Shown piece after piece: positions 55,463-64,000 of a stretch of DNA of 64,000 nucleotides. Source of the DNA: Pseudomonadota bacterium (lineage in GTDB: Bacteria; Pseudomonadota; Alphaproteobacteria; Rhizobiales; Hyphomicrobiaceae); the NCBI GenBank assembly GCA_023405815.1, contig JAEXXM010000056.1, forward strand, positions 1 to 64,000, read 5' to 3'. Below the pieces are notes generated by a model. The model was given only the letters and a program-made list of their open reading frames with translations. It was not told the origin of the DNA and made no database searches. Each line of letters starts with the position of its first letter. The first letter of the stretch is position 1. Position numbers and translations under genes: made by a program.

Positions 55463-56820
55463 CAAGCGAAGCACGAGCCTATGCGCAGACGCTGGGCGAA
55501 GAGCAGAGCATCTGGTTCAAGATCTCTCCCTTCGTCAGCACCGATGACCCGATGTCCGTGCTGATGCGCCTGGCGGGGAAGCATGGTGGTTGCATTCCGA
55601 TATCGCTGCGCTCGGAACGCATCTTCATCTTGAGCGAGGTGGAGCACTTCCGCCACGTCCTGGTCGACAACGTCGATAACTACCAGAAATACTTCGACGG
55701 CCTGAAGCCGATCTTCGGCAAGGCGATGATCACCGTCGACGGCGCCTTGTGGCAGAAGATCCGCCAGCCGCAGCAGTCGTACTTCCATCCCGCCGTCTAC
55801 GCCGACTACATCCCGTATCTGATGGTGGCGTTGCGGCGGAAAATCGACGAGTGGCGCGGGCTTTCCCGTCGCGGCGTCGCGTTCGAGATGCTGGAGCAGA
55901 CATGGGGCTTGGCGGCAGACATGATCTGCCGGGCGCTGTTCGATCGCGAGGTGCCGTTCAATCCGCAGGCCGTATTCGGCGCCGTGAAGGCTTACACGGA
56001 TACGTCCAACCATCGTTCCATTCGTCTCAAGAAGGCGAACGGCGGTCTCACTGACGTGAGCGAGGCGGAGCCGCCGGCGCAGGCGATCAGCGCGTGGCTG
56101 ACGCTTCCAGAGGCGGTGATCTCGGCCGCTCCATGGCAGGGGCGGGAGAAAACGCTGCTGAAGATGATGCTAGAGGCGGAGAACGACCCGGACAAGCCGG
56201 GCTGGGATCACCAGCAGGTTGTCGACGAGATCAAGCAGTACCTGTGGGCCGGAACCGAGACCACGGCGCTGACGCTCGGATGGACGTTCTATCTTCTCTC
56301 GCGCCACCCCGAGGCGGCGGCGCGCATCCGTCGCGAAGGCTGGGAGGTCTATGGCGACAGGGAGCCAACGGCAGCCGACATCGAGAAACTGACGTACACG
56401 CGCTCGGTGATGCTGGAGGCGTTGAGGCTTTATCCGCCCGCGTGGGCGCTCATCCGCACGGCGGTGGGCGATGACGAGATCGACGGTCACAAGATTCGCG
56501 CCGGGGACCGGATCGTCCTCTGCCCTTATGTGGCGCACCACGATCCGAAGTACTGGGACGATCCGGAGGCATTCCGGCCGGAGCGGTTCGATGCGAGCAA
56601 TGCCAAGAAGCGCGTGAAGTACAGCTACCTTCCGTTCGGCGCGGGCAAGCGATTCTGTCTCGGCGGGCAGCTCTCGCAGGTCGAAACCATGCTCGCGCTG
56701 AGCCAGCTTCTGCGGCGCTTCGAGCCTGAATACCTCGGCAGCGTGCCGCCTCCGGTTGCCGCAAGCGTGACACTGATTCCGAAAGGCGGGCTGCCGTTCC
56801 GCCTGCGCGAGCTGATGTAA
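55459..56820 (+). CDS. Cytochrome P450
   Basis: 453 residues. I-helix YLWAGTETTALTLGW (about 270), ExxR in LEALRLYPPAWALI, PERF motif FRPERFDASNAKKR, haem loop LPFGAGKRFCLGGQLSQVET (Cys about 400). No signal anchor, so a soluble bacterial type. Substrate unknown; translationally coupled to the flavin monooxygenase and followed by a CDGSH protein that could be connected with its electron supply (inference). Confidence 0.94.
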   Translation: MTSEARAYAQTLGEEQSIWFKISPFVSTDDPMSVLMRLAGKHGGCIPISLRSERIFILSEVEHFRHVLVDNVDNYQKYFDGLKPIFGKAMITVDGALWQKIRQPQQSYFHPAVYADYIPYLMVALRRKIDEWRGLSRRGVAFEMLEQTWGLAADMICRALFDREVPFNPQAVFGAVKAYTDTSNHRSIRLKKANGGLTDVSEAEPPAQAISAWLTLPEAVISAAPWQGREKTLLKMMLEAENDPDKPGWDHQQVVDEIKQYLWAGTETTALTLGWTFYLLSRHPEAAARIRREGWEVYGDREPTAADIEKLTYTRSVMLEALRLYPPAWALIRTAVGDDEIDGHKIRAGDRIVLCPYVAHHDPKYWDDPEAFRPERFDASNAKKRVKYSYLPFGAGKRFCLGGQLSQVETMLALSQLLRRFEPEYLGSVPPPVAASVTLIPKGGLPFRLRELM

Positions 56821-56839
56821 AGGTGGGAGGAGACTTGCC

Positions 56840-57082
56840 ATGAGCGCCGAGGCGATTGCAGCTCAACTCAGCCCCTATCAAGTCGAGGTGGAGGAAGGGC
56901 ACACCTACCAGTTCTGCCAGTGCGGGCGAAGCCGCGCGCAGCCGTTCTGCGATGGCTCGCATCCGGAAACCGGTATAGGGCCGCTCTCGTTCGTTGCGGA
57001 AAGGAGCGAGACACTGCTCCTGTGCGGCTGCAAGGAGACGGGAAATCCGCCGTTCTGCGACGGCACGCACAATGTGCTCTAA
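56840..57082 (+). CDS. CDGSH-type iron-sulfur protein (tandem)
   Basis: 80 residues with two [2Fe-2S] motifs, CQCGRSRAQPFCDGSH and CGCKETGNPPFCDGTH, each with the 3Cys-1His set. 20 nt after the P450 stop with GGGAGGAG as binding site. Probably a redox or iron-sulfur transfer protein for the operon. Confidence 0.93.
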   Translation: MSAEAIAAQLSPYQVEVEEGHTYQFCQCGRSRAQPFCDGSHPETGIGPLSFVAERSETLLLCGCKETGNPPFCDGTHNVL

Positions 57083-57118
57083 CACAGCGGCGCGGGCCGG
57101 CGACGGATACGGGGGATC

Positions 57119-58069
57119 ATGCAGGTAATCGAAGCGCTGGCGTGGCCAGTCGCCTCCCAGAGCGGTGATCGCCACTCTCGATTGATCAAGGTGCTCCCTG
57201 CGCTCGCGGCGATGGCTGCGATCGTTGCGGCTGCGGCGATGCCGGACCCTGGGAACCTGAACGAGGCATCGTCGGAGGATGCCGAAGCGCAGGCGCGAGC
57301 GGCACTGGCCGAGCGGGTCCGCTACAAGGGCGGCGAGACGCTGATCGCCGCCTATACCGGCTCGCCCTACACCTATGCGAGCGATTTGCGCATCGAGGGG
57401 CCGGGCCGGGACATGACCGTGCACGGCATCGACTGGGAAGGTAAAGCCTTCGACGACCCGATCTACTACGGCGTGCGGGTCGCGCGCTGGCTTACCGGCA
57501 GCAGGCTTGGCGGCATGGTCGATTTCACCCACTCGAAGGCATATGCGCCGCTCGAGCAGGAGGTGGATGTATCCGGCACGCGTGACGGCGCATCGCTGCC
57601 GTCACGGTCGAAGGTGGGCGACCTGTTCCACAAGCTGGAGTTCACACACGGGCACAACATGCTGACGTTCAACGTTCTGTGGCGGCTGCCGTCGCTCGGC
57701 TCGTTTGTCAGTCCGTACGTGGGATTCGGCGTGGGCGCGGCGCTGCCGCATACGGAGGTGCAGCTCAAGGGCGTGCGCGGGCGCACCTACGAGTACCAGT
57801 ACGTGGGGCCTGCAGCTCAGCTCCTGATCGGCGTCGAGGTGCGGGTGCCGCGACTATCCTATATCGCCGAATACAAGTTCACCGCCGCGTCGTACGCGGC
57901 GCCGCTGCAGAACCGCGACGGAAGCTGGCTGCCGCTGGATCTTTTGAACCAGTTCCAGCGCTGGTGGCGCGCCGAGCCCCCGATTGGGGGCTGGGCATCG
58001 ACGACGCTGGTCAGTCATCAAGTGATCGGCGGCATGGGGTTCCGAACGGTTCCCGCAGCGGTGCCATAG
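57119..58069 (+). CDS. Outer-membrane beta-barrel protein, lipid A oxidase (LpxQ)-like
   Basis: 316 residues. Exported: hydrophobic segment LIKVLPALAAMAAIVAAAAM. From about residue 75: AYTGSPYTYASDLRIEGPGR, then MTVHGIDWEGKAFDDPIYYG, GGMVDFTHSKAYAPLEQEVD, KLEFTHGHNMLTFNVLWRLP and SPYVGFGVGAALPHTEVQL. The pattern recalls rhizobial LpxQ-type outer-membrane proteins. If so, it would oxidise the lipid A proximal glucosamine. Otherwise an eight-strand OmpW/OmpX-like barrel. Last gene of the FNR-box operon. Confidence 0.6.
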   Translation: MQVIEALAWPVASQSGDRHSRLIKVLPALAAMAAIVAAAAMPDPGNLNEASSEDAEAQARAALAERVRYKGGETLIAAYTGSPYTYASDLRIEGPGRDMTVHGIDWEGKAFDDPIYYGVRVARWLTGSRLGGMVDFTHSKAYAPLEQEVDVSGTRDGASLPSRSKVGDLFHKLEFTHGHNMLTFNVLWRLPSLGSFVSPYVGFGVGAALPHTEVQLKGVRGRTYEYQYVGPAAQLLIGVEVRVPRLSYIAEYKFTAASYAAPLQNRDGSWLPLDLLNQFQRWWRAEPPIGGWASTTLVSHQVIGGMGFRTVPAAVP

Positions 58070-58081
58070 GCTGGTCGATGG

Positions 58082-58426
58082 CTACCTGCAGGGCCGAGCT
58101 TCGACCATGCAGCCCCAGCCGCTGGTCGAGCGCTCGCACTTGAGCGACTTCGAATGTGCGCGCTGGTAGCGGGCCCAATCGCTGCCGTACTCGAGGTCGA
58201 CGAAGCCGGCCCACGACCTGATGGCGGCCACTTTGGCTGCCCGCTCGCTGATCTGGCCGGCGCTGCTGCCATAATGGAAGTGGTCGAGAAAACAGAGCTG
58301 TGCGCCTTCTCGGCGCATGGTGTGAACGGCTGCAAGCCCGGTCTCGTCGGCCAGCGCGGGGGCTGCGGTAAGGAGGAGGAGGGCGGCAGTAACTGTGGTG
58401 CGCAGCGGGCGTTCGATGACCATTTC
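58082..58426 (-). CDS. Small secreted protein of unknown function
   Basis: 114 residues from ATG at 58426. Signal peptide TVTAALLLLTAAPALADE. Mature part about 88 residues with four cysteines (QLCFLDHFHYGSSAG, SLKCERSTSGWGCMVEARPC), suggesting disulfides. An internal helix RAAKVAAIRSWAGFVDLEYG. No family recognised. A GTGAC-GTGG-ATCAA sequence, an imperfect FNR-type site, lies about 70 nt upstream. Convergent with the LpxQ-like gene. Confidence 0.65.
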   Translation of the reverse strand, partial: EMVIERPLRTTVTAALLLLTAAPALADETGLAAVHTMRREGAQLCFLDHFHYGSSAGQISERAAKVAAIRSWAGFVDLEYGSDWARYQRAHSKSLKCERSTSGWGCMVEARPCR

Positions 58427-58548
58427 CGAGGGTCCTTCAACTAGGTTCCAGATGCCTCGAAAGCGGGCCAGATTCCCCGGCTCGGCTCGGTGACGTGGAT
58501 CAAATTTGCGACGGAAGGCTGCCGCGTGCTGCAGAGAGGTCACGTTAC

Positions 58549-59739
58549 TCAGGGCTTGGCCGCCGCGGCCTTTACCGTCGGCGCGACGACCTCGACCTCG
58601 TCATTGGGGCGAAGCAGGGCGTTGGGACTGACGATGACGCGGTCCTCGACCGTCAGTCCAGTTGCGATGACGACGCGCTCGCCCAGGTCGCGCTCGACGC
58701 CGATCGGGCGTAGTTGAAAGCGATTTTGGGGATCGACGACGCCGACCATCTGGCGGCCGCTGCGCGTGATGAGCGTGTTGGTCGGCACGGTGACAAGCGA
58801 TCGATCCTGCGCAACCTCGATGGTGACCTGTCCGTTCATGCCCGCGGGGATGCGACCGGCTGGATTCGGCATCAGCAACTCGGCGCGCATGGTGCTCGAG
58901 GTCTGATCGATGAGGCCGGATACGCGGACGATCTTGGCCGACAGCGGTGCGGGAAGCTCGGCGAAGGCGACTTTGGCCGGCGCGCCGGGCTTGACGGTCA
59001 GGGCCGAGGACTGGGGCACGTCGATCAGTACCCGCAGCTCATCGAGGCGCGCGATGCGCAACAGGTAGCCGCCGGCCTGGCTTGCGTCGCCGGAGACCTT
59101 GTCGCCGCGCTCAATGTGGCGGGCGATGATCGTGCCGTCGAAGGGTGCGCGCACGGTCTGGAAGCTCTGCACCTCCTCGAGGCGCTTCACCTCGGCGAGG
59201 GCGGCGGCCAGGTCGGCCTCTGCCGTCTTCTTAGTGGCGCGCCGCTCGTCGACGGTCTGTACAGAGACATGGCCTTTGTCGACGAGGCTTTCGCCGCGCT
59301 GGAGCGTCGCATCGGCGAGAAGAAGGCGAGCGCGCACCTGGTCGGCGGCGGCACGCGCACGCCGCAGCTCCTGCTCCACCTCGGGGGCTTCGATGACGAT
59401 GAGGATGTCACCGGCCTTGACCTGATCGCCGATGTCGACGCGGCGCTCCGAAACGATGCCGCTGGCGCGCGATGAGAGAAGAGCCTCCTCGGCGGGCGCT
59501 GTTCGCCCGGCGAGGGAGAGTGAGGCCGTGCCTGCGACGGCTTCGGGCATGACGACGCGCACGGTCCGGGGTGCAGGCTTGGCGTCCTTCTTCACGGGCA
59601 GGGGCATGGGGCTGTCACCCATGCCGGCAAGCTGAAGCATTTTCCCGAGCGTTGCTGCCCCATCTGCTTGCGTCGCACAGAACGCAGCGCCCGCGCATGC
59701 AGCCGCAATCGTCGCGATAGCGATGAGCTTGCGGGTCAT
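58549..59739 (-). CDS. RND efflux periplasmic adaptor (membrane fusion protein)
   Basis: 396 residues. Signal/anchor IAIATIAAACAGAAFCATQA; barrel-sandwich halves AEEALLSSRASGIVSERRVD then IGDQVKAGDILIVIEAPEVE and FQTVRAPFDGTIIARHIERG flank an alpha hairpin (about 130-185); beta-barrel and C-terminal VIVSPNALLRPNDEVEVVAP. Links the inner-membrane RND pump to an outer-membrane channel, not encoded in the window. 16 nt downstream of the pump gene. Confidence 0.93.
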   Translation of the reverse strand: MTRKLIAIATIAAACAGAAFCATQADGAATLGKMLQLAGMGDSPMPLPVKKDAKPAPRTVRVVMPEAVAGTASLSLAGRTAPAEEALLSSRASGIVSERRVDIGDQVKAGDILIVIEAPEVEQELRRARAAADQVRARLLLADATLQRGESLVDKGHVSVQTVDERRATKKTAEADLAAALAEVKRLEEVQSFQTVRAPFDGTIIARHIERGDKVSGDASQAGGYLLRIARLDELRVLIDVPQSSALTVKPGAPAKVAFAELPAPLSAKIVRVSGLIDQTSSTMRAELLMPNPAGRIPAGMNGQVTIEVAQDRSLVTVPTNTLITRSGRQMVGVVDPQNRFQLRPIGVERDLGERVVIATGLTVEDRVIVSPNALLRPNDEVEVVAPTVKAAAAKP

Positions 59740-59755
59740 TGAGAGAGCTCCTTGG

Positions 59756-62700
59756 TCATTCTGCCGGCACCGGTGCTTGATTGGCTTGGTTCGGCTCGTG
59801 CTGCTCGCGCTTGCGGCTGCCGAGACCGGCGAAGACCGAGAAGAGGAAGGGCACGAAGGTGAGAGTCGCGCAGGTTCCGAAAATGAGTCCGCCGACTACG
59901 GCACGCCCGAGCGGCGCGTTCTGCTCGCCGCCTTCGCCGTGGCCGAGCGCCATGGGCAGGATGCCGATGATCATCGCCGTCGCCGTCATGAGGACGGGAC
60001 GCAGCCGCGTGCGCGCGGCGTCGATGGCAGCTTGACGGGGCGTTTCGCCGTGGAGCAGGCGGTCGCGTGCAAAGCTCGTCACGAGGACGCTGTTCGCGGT
60101 GGAGACGCCGATGACCATGATGAGGCCGGTGAGAGCCGGCACCGAGAGCGGCGTTGCAGTGATGAAGAGCGCGAACAGTGCGCCGGAGATGGCCACGGGA
60201 AGTCCGCCCATGGCGATGCCCGGCATGATCCACGACTGGAAGTTCACGACCATGACGAGGTAGACGAAGACTGAAGCGAGGGCGAGGCCGCCGAGCATCT
60301 CGCCGTAGGCCTGATCCATCGACTGCGCCTGGCCGGCGATCTCGATGCGGTTGCCGGGCTTCAAGCGCGAGCGCGCCTCGTTCACGAGCTTGAGGATGTC
60401 GCCGTAGATGCCGCCAATGTCGCGACCTTCGACATTGGCGAGGAGGGTCGTCGTCGGCTGCAGCGTGGTGCGATCGATGTTGGCCGGTATCTTGCGGATC
60501 TGGAGCGAGGCGAATGCGCGGAGAGGGATCGTGTCGCCTCCAGCTGACGGGCGCACCGGAGTGTTCAAGAGCTGTTCGAGAGAGGTGAGGTTCACGGGCG
60601 GCGCCACGACCTGCACGGTATAGGATGCACCCTGGGCAGGATCGGCCCAATAGCTCGGTGAGACGGTGCCCGACGCGCCGAGGGCGGCGAGCAATGCGGT
60701 CGCTGCATCCTGCGGTGTGACGCCGATCTGGAGGGCGCGGACGCGGTCGATCTCGAGATAGTAGGACGTGAGGTCCCGCACCTGACGCATGGCGATGTCG
60801 ACGGCGCCCGAGACCTCGCGCATGCGCGCCATGAGGTCGCGCGCGATCTCGGCGTTGCCGGCCATGTCGCGGCCGACGAGGCGGACCTCGATTGCCGTCT
60901 GCGAGTTGCCGGCGAGGGTCTGGGATGTCGCGTCGGCGGGGCGGAAATAGAAGACGAGCTCTGGGAACCTCTGCTGCAGCAGGCGGCGGATTTCGCCGAC
61001 GTACACGGGCGTGGGCGCATGACTGGCAGCGAGCTGAATGAGGATTTCGCCGTCGAACGAGCCGATCACACCGCTGTCGACCCAGGCGAGATTGATTGGC
61101 TCGGGGCTGCCGATGTTCTCGGCGACGAAGCCGATCTCCTCAGGGGGAATCACCTCGCGAATCGCCCGCTGAACGTCGGCGAATATCTCCGCCGTGCCTT
61201 CTATTCTTGTCCCTGTGGGCGCGCGAACATAGATGCGCATCATGCCCGCGTCGGTTTCGGGGAAGAACTGGCGGCCGAGATGGACGGCCGAGAAGGCGCC
61301 GAGCGTGAGGGCGAAGGTCAACCCCAGGATCGGCAGGATCTTCCAGCGCAGCAGCACGGTCGCGATGCCTTCGACGATGCGCTCGAGCAGCGAGAGGAGA
61401 CGATCGATGATGCTGCCGCCGGAGTGGTGGGCACCCGGCGACAGCATCATCGACGCGAGCGTCGGCACCAGCGTTCGCGACAAGACGTAGGACGCAGCCA
61501 TGGCGAAGACGACCGCCAAGGCGAGCGGGATGAAGACGAAGGCGGCCGTTCCGGTGAGCAGGAACAGCGGCGAGAAGACGATGCAGATGGAGACGGTGGA
61601 GACGAACTCGGGGAACGCGACCTCGCTGGCGCTCTTGAGGATAGCTTCCTGCAACCCTAATCCGGCTTCGAGATTGCGGTTGATGTTCTCGATCTCGACC
61701 AGGGCATTGTCGACGAGGATGCCGATGGCGAGCATCAGGCCCCCGAGCGTCATCAGGTTGAAGGTGTTGCCGGTGAGCGCGAGGCCGGTGATGGAGGCGA
61801 GGAGTGCCAAGGGAATTGACGTCAGGACGATGAGCGAGGAGCGCCAGCTTCCGAGGAACACGAGAACGACGAAGGCGACGAGAAGTCCGACGACGACGCC
61901 TTCCGTCATCACGTTGTCGATCGCCTGCTCGACGAAGATGGACTGATCGAACACCGGTGCGATGGTAATGCCGGGCGGAGCGGACGCCTGCAGCTCGGGC
62001 AGGCGCGCCTTGATTGCGCGCACGATGTCGAGCGTCGAGGCATTGCCGAGCTTCAGGATCTGCACGATCACCGCGTTCTGGCCATCGAGGCGGGCGATAT
62101 TCGTCTGCACGGCCTGGCCGTCGCGAACGCTGGCGACGTCGGAGACGCGAACGACGCGGCCATCGACGGAGCGCAGAGGCAGGTCGGCGAAGCTGGCGAC
62201 CGTCTCCGGGCTGGCGTTGGTGGTGATGGTGATCTCGCGCGCATCGACGCGCAGTGCTCCGGAGGGGAGCGTCAGGTTCTGGGTGGCGGTGGCGCGAGCG
62301 ATGTCGCTTGCCGCGATGCCGTATGCCTGCAGCGCCTCGGGCTTCAGATCGATCATCACCTGACGCGAGGCCCCCCCATAGGGCAGCGTCAGGCGGATGC
62401 CGGGGATGGACTGGATCTGCGCGCGCAGAGCAAGCCGGGCGTAATCATAAAGAGCGCCATCCGTCAGGGTGTCGGAGGCCAGCACGAGCTGGATGATCGG
62501 CACGCTTGAGGGGACATAGGGCACGATCAGCGGTGGGTTGGTGCCCGTCGGCATGCGGCGCAGGATGGTTTGACTTACGGATGTCACCTGGGCGAACGCG
62601 TCGGTGACGTTCGTCCCCGGCTGGAACGCGATGCGCACGACGCCGACGCCGTTGATGGTCTCGGAGCGGACCTCGCGCAGGTTGTCGACGTTGTTCATGA

Positions 62701-62911
62701 TGGCGAGCTCGCTGAACGAGGTCAGCTTGCTCGCCATCTCCTGGGGGTTGAGGCCCTGGTAGGTCCAGATGAGGTTGATCGCCGGAATGTTGACCGCGGG
62801 GAGGATGTCGGTCGACATCCTGCGCGCGCTGAGGCCCCCGAGCAGCAGCAGAAGAATGGCGAGCACGCCGATGCTGTGGCGGTGGCTCAGCGCATATCGG
62901 ACGATCCACAT
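59756..62911 (-). CDS. RND efflux transporter permease (AcrB/HAE type)
   Basis: 1051 residues with 12 TMs in the RND pattern: TM1 SIGVLAILLLLLGGLSARRM, porter loops, TM4 LMLAIGILVDNALVEIENIN, TM10-12 (IMPGIAMGGLPVAISGALFA, LTGLIMVIGVSTANSVLVTS, MATAMIIGILPMALG). The TM4 proton relay reads VDN rather than the AcrB VDD, so one of the two aspartates is replaced. Substrate unknown. Confidence 0.93.
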   Translation of the reverse strand: MWIVRYALSHRHSIGVLAILLLLLGGLSARRMSTDILPAVNIPAINLIWTYQGLNPQEMASKLTSFSELAIMNNVDNLREVRSETINGVGVVRIAFQPGTNVTDAFAQVTSVSQTILRRMPTGTNPPLIVPYVPSSVPIIQLVLASDTLTDGALYDYARLALRAQIQSIPGIRLTLPYGGASRQVMIDLKPEALQAYGIAASDIARATATQNLTLPSGALRVDAREITITTNASPETVASFADLPLRSVDGRVVRVSDVASVRDGQAVQTNIARLDGQNAVIVQILKLGNASTLDIVRAIKARLPELQASAPPGITIAPVFDQSIFVEQAIDNVMTEGVVVGLLVAFVVLVFLGSWRSSLIVLTSIPLALLASITGLALTGNTFNLMTLGGLMLAIGILVDNALVEIENINRNLEAGLGLQEAILKSASEVAFPEFVSTVSICIVFSPLFLLTGTAAFVFIPLALAVVFAMAASYVLSRTLVPTLASMMLSPGAHHSGGSIIDRLLSLLERIVEGIATVLLRWKILPILGLTFALTLGAFSAVHLGRQFFPETDAGMMRIYVRAPTGTRIEGTAEIFADVQRAIREVIPPEEIGFVAENIGSPEPINLAWVDSGVIGSFDGEILIQLAASHAPTPVYVGEIRRLLQQRFPELVFYFRPADATSQTLAGNSQTAIEVRLVGRDMAGNAEIARDLMARMREVSGAVDIAMRQVRDLTSYYLEIDRVRALQIGVTPQDAATALLAALGASGTVSPSYWADPAQGASYTVQVVAPPVNLTSLEQLLNTPVRPSAGGDTIPLRAFASLQIRKIPANIDRTTLQPTTTLLANVEGRDIGGIYGDILKLVNEARSRLKPGNRIEIAGQAQSMDQAYGEMLGGLALASVFVYLVMVVNFQSWIMPGIAMGGLPVAISGALFALFITATPLSVPALTGLIMVIGVSTANSVLVTSFARDRLLHGETPRQAAIDAARTRLRPVLMTATAMIIGILPMALGHGEGGEQNAPLGRAVVGGLIFGTCATLTFVPFLFSVFAGLGSRKREQHEPNQANQAPVPAE

Positions 62912-62937
62912 ACTGTCGCGTGCCCCCGAGCACTTGG

Positions 62938-63999
62938 CTAGAACGCCGATTCTGCGGTTGCGGAACGTGCATCCAGGTTCGGCTCGTGCGACGCGGCGCG
63001 GTCATCGTCGCGATCGACGGCCACGCGCTCGGAGGTGATGACGATCTGGGCGCGCAGTCCGGGCTCGGGCGAGCGGTTCGCGAGATGGAGCGAGAAGCCG
63101 TCCTTCTCCAGGGCCGTCTGTGCGATAGCGAGGCCGAGGCCGCTGCCGATGGCGCTCTTGTTGCGGCCGCGGAAGAAGCGCTGGGTCACCATCGGCATCT
63201 CGTCCTCGGGGATGCCGGGGCCGGAATCTTCCAGCGTCAGCAGCACGCCACGCGATCCGGGTGCGAGCGACCAGCGCAGCGGGGCGTTGGCTGGTGTGTG
63301 CTGCAGGGCGTTCTCGGTGAGATTGCGCAAAGCCATGTGGAAAGCATCGGGGCTGACGCGTGCGCGGCAACGGAACAGCGCGTCGTCGACCACCGGCGCT
63401 ACCTCGCGGTCGTAGGCGCGCAGCTCGTTGCAGATGGCGCGTAGCTTGGCACCGACGTTCACCCATTCCTGCGGCGCGCGCAGCTCGGCGGCGTCCACAT
63501 GGGCCATGGCGAGGAGCTGCGTCGCCATGCGGTTGGTGCGATCGGCAGCGGTGAGGGCGCTGCGCAGAGCGTTGTAGCGCGTGCCGGGATCGGTCGCGGC
63601 GAGAGCGACCTGCACTTGGGTGCGCAGTCCGGCAAGGGGCGTGCGCAACTCATGTGCGGCAAAGGCGGTGACACTGCGCTCGTGCTCGCGCGCGGCGACG
63701 ACCTTCTCGAAAAGATCATTCAAGGCGTCGACGACGGGGCGGATCTCGCTCGGGCTGCGGCCGATCTCGAGCGGGCCGAGCGCGTCAGGCGAGCGGCCGG
63801 CGAGTGCGGCCGTCAGCCGGCGCAGCGGCTCGAGGCCTTCGCGCAAAGCGAACCAGATCAGTACGCTCAAGACGCCGAAGACGATGAGGCCCGGGATCGT
63901 CAGGCCCCACATCAACTCGCGCACGAGGCGCTCGCGGTGCGCGATGTTGTCTCCGACCAGCACACGAATGCCACGCTCGGAGTCCGCCCGGGCGTAAAC
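62938..63999 (-). CDS. Sensor histidine kinase of the RND operon (N-terminus outside window)
   Basis: Open to the window edge (VYARADSERGIRVLVGDN continues beyond). TM GLTIPGLIVFGVLSVLIWFA, HAMP-like segment REGLEPLRRLTAALAGR, H-box AFAAHELRTPLAGLRTQVQV, N-box ALRNLTENALQHTPANAPLR, G1 LEDSGPGIPEDEMPMV, G2 GSGLGLAIAQTALEKDGFSL. QseC-like. 26 nt upstream of the pump gene in the same direction, so it likely senses the pump's inducer. Confidence 0.92.
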   Translation of the reverse strand, partial: VYARADSERGIRVLVGDNIAHRERLVRELMWGLTIPGLIVFGVLSVLIWFALREGLEPLRRLTAALAGRSPDALGPLEIGRSPSEIRPVVDALNDLFEKVVAAREHERSVTAFAAHELRTPLAGLRTQVQVALAATDPGTRYNALRSALTAADRTNRMATQLLAMAHVDAAELRAPQEWVNVGAKLRAICNELRAYDREVAPVVDDALFRCRARVSPDAFHMALRNLTENALQHTPANAPLRWSLAPGSRGVLLTLEDSGPGIPEDEMPMVTQRFFRGRNKSAIGSGLGLAIAQTALEKDGFSLHLANRSPEPGLRAQIVITSERVAVDRDDDRAASHEPNLDARSATAESAF

Positions 64000-64000
64000 C

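Noticed and set aside
58493..58506. GTGAC-GTGG-ATCAA as an FNR box for the small secreted protein
   Set aside because: Only one half-site is canonical; kept as a remark in that gene entry but not called as a site.
1..64000. tRNA, rRNA, CRISPR array or complete insertion sequence
   Set aside because: Looked for cloverleaf-like stretches, regularly spaced repeats and transposase motifs; none seen by eye, though a covariance-model scan was not possible.

Overview
The window reads as the chromosome of a GC-rich alphaproteobacterium of the order Hyphomicrobiales (Rhizobiales). The evidence is the gene order feuP-feuQ ... ccmI-ccmE-ccmF-ccmH-degP-response regulator-histidine kinase-glnE, which I know from rhizobia, plus an RcGTA-type gene transfer agent (GTA) cluster, GGAAC/CGTT general-stress promoters and FNR boxes. 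Genus cannot be fixed from sequence alone; PQQ genes would suit a methylotroph or a Hyphomicrobiaceae-like organism, but this is inference.

Region 1 (1-17.0 kb) is a GTA head-tail cluster on the + strand: portal tail, prohead protease, capsid, connector, adaptor, DUF3168, major tail protein, the two tail chaperones, short tape measure, three baseplate/hub genes, a NlpC/P60 peptidase and a 1314-residue host-specificity protein, then a multidomain lysin. Two things are unusual. Between portal and protease, where the genes normally abut, lies about 2.5 kb of toxin-immunity modules: the portal C-terminus is fused in frame to an RNase A-like CdiA-CT-type toxin with a CdiI-like immunity gene behind it, followed by an orphan second toxin/immunity cassette, remnants of a third, and repeated copies of the portal 3' end and linker. 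This resembles CdiA-CT or MuF-type polymorphic toxin loci, but built on a GTA portal, and is the best candidate for an undescribed system. Second, the GTA intergenic gaps are loaded with REP-like palindromes, and a ynfA-family membrane gene sits inside the tail block.

Region 2 (17-35 kb) holds housekeeping genes: a PepSY-like protein, DUF1428 protein, FeuP/FeuQ two-component system (split by a double palindromic element), a 17-kDa-antigen-like lipoprotein, cytochrome c maturation genes, a secreted trypsin-like protease, DegP, a second two-component pair, GlnE, and an ECF sigma/membrane protein/metal-sensor trio.

Region 3 (35-53 kb) holds a degenerate membrane histidine kinase, aminopeptidase N, a one-domain response regulator, a membrane GTPase, and a divergent envelope-stress block (AI-2E permease, holin-like protein, three DUF883-type proteins). 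Promoter-like GGAAC-N16/17-CGTT sequences precede three of these transcription units. Then come pirin, an SDR, an AhpD-like protein, and a repair group (UvrD helicase, LigD-type phosphoesterase, alkyladenine glycosylase).

Region 4 (51-58 kb) is organised around an FNR-type oxygen sensor. pqqC-pqqE lie downstream of it on the same strand and a flavin monooxygenase-P450-CDGSH-lipid A oxidase-like operon diverges from it, with TTGAT-N4-ATCAA boxes at each start. Region 5 (58-64 kb) is an RND efflux operon, read leftwards, preceded by a sensor kinase cut by the window edge. No rRNA, tRNA, CRISPR array or complete insertion sequence was seen.
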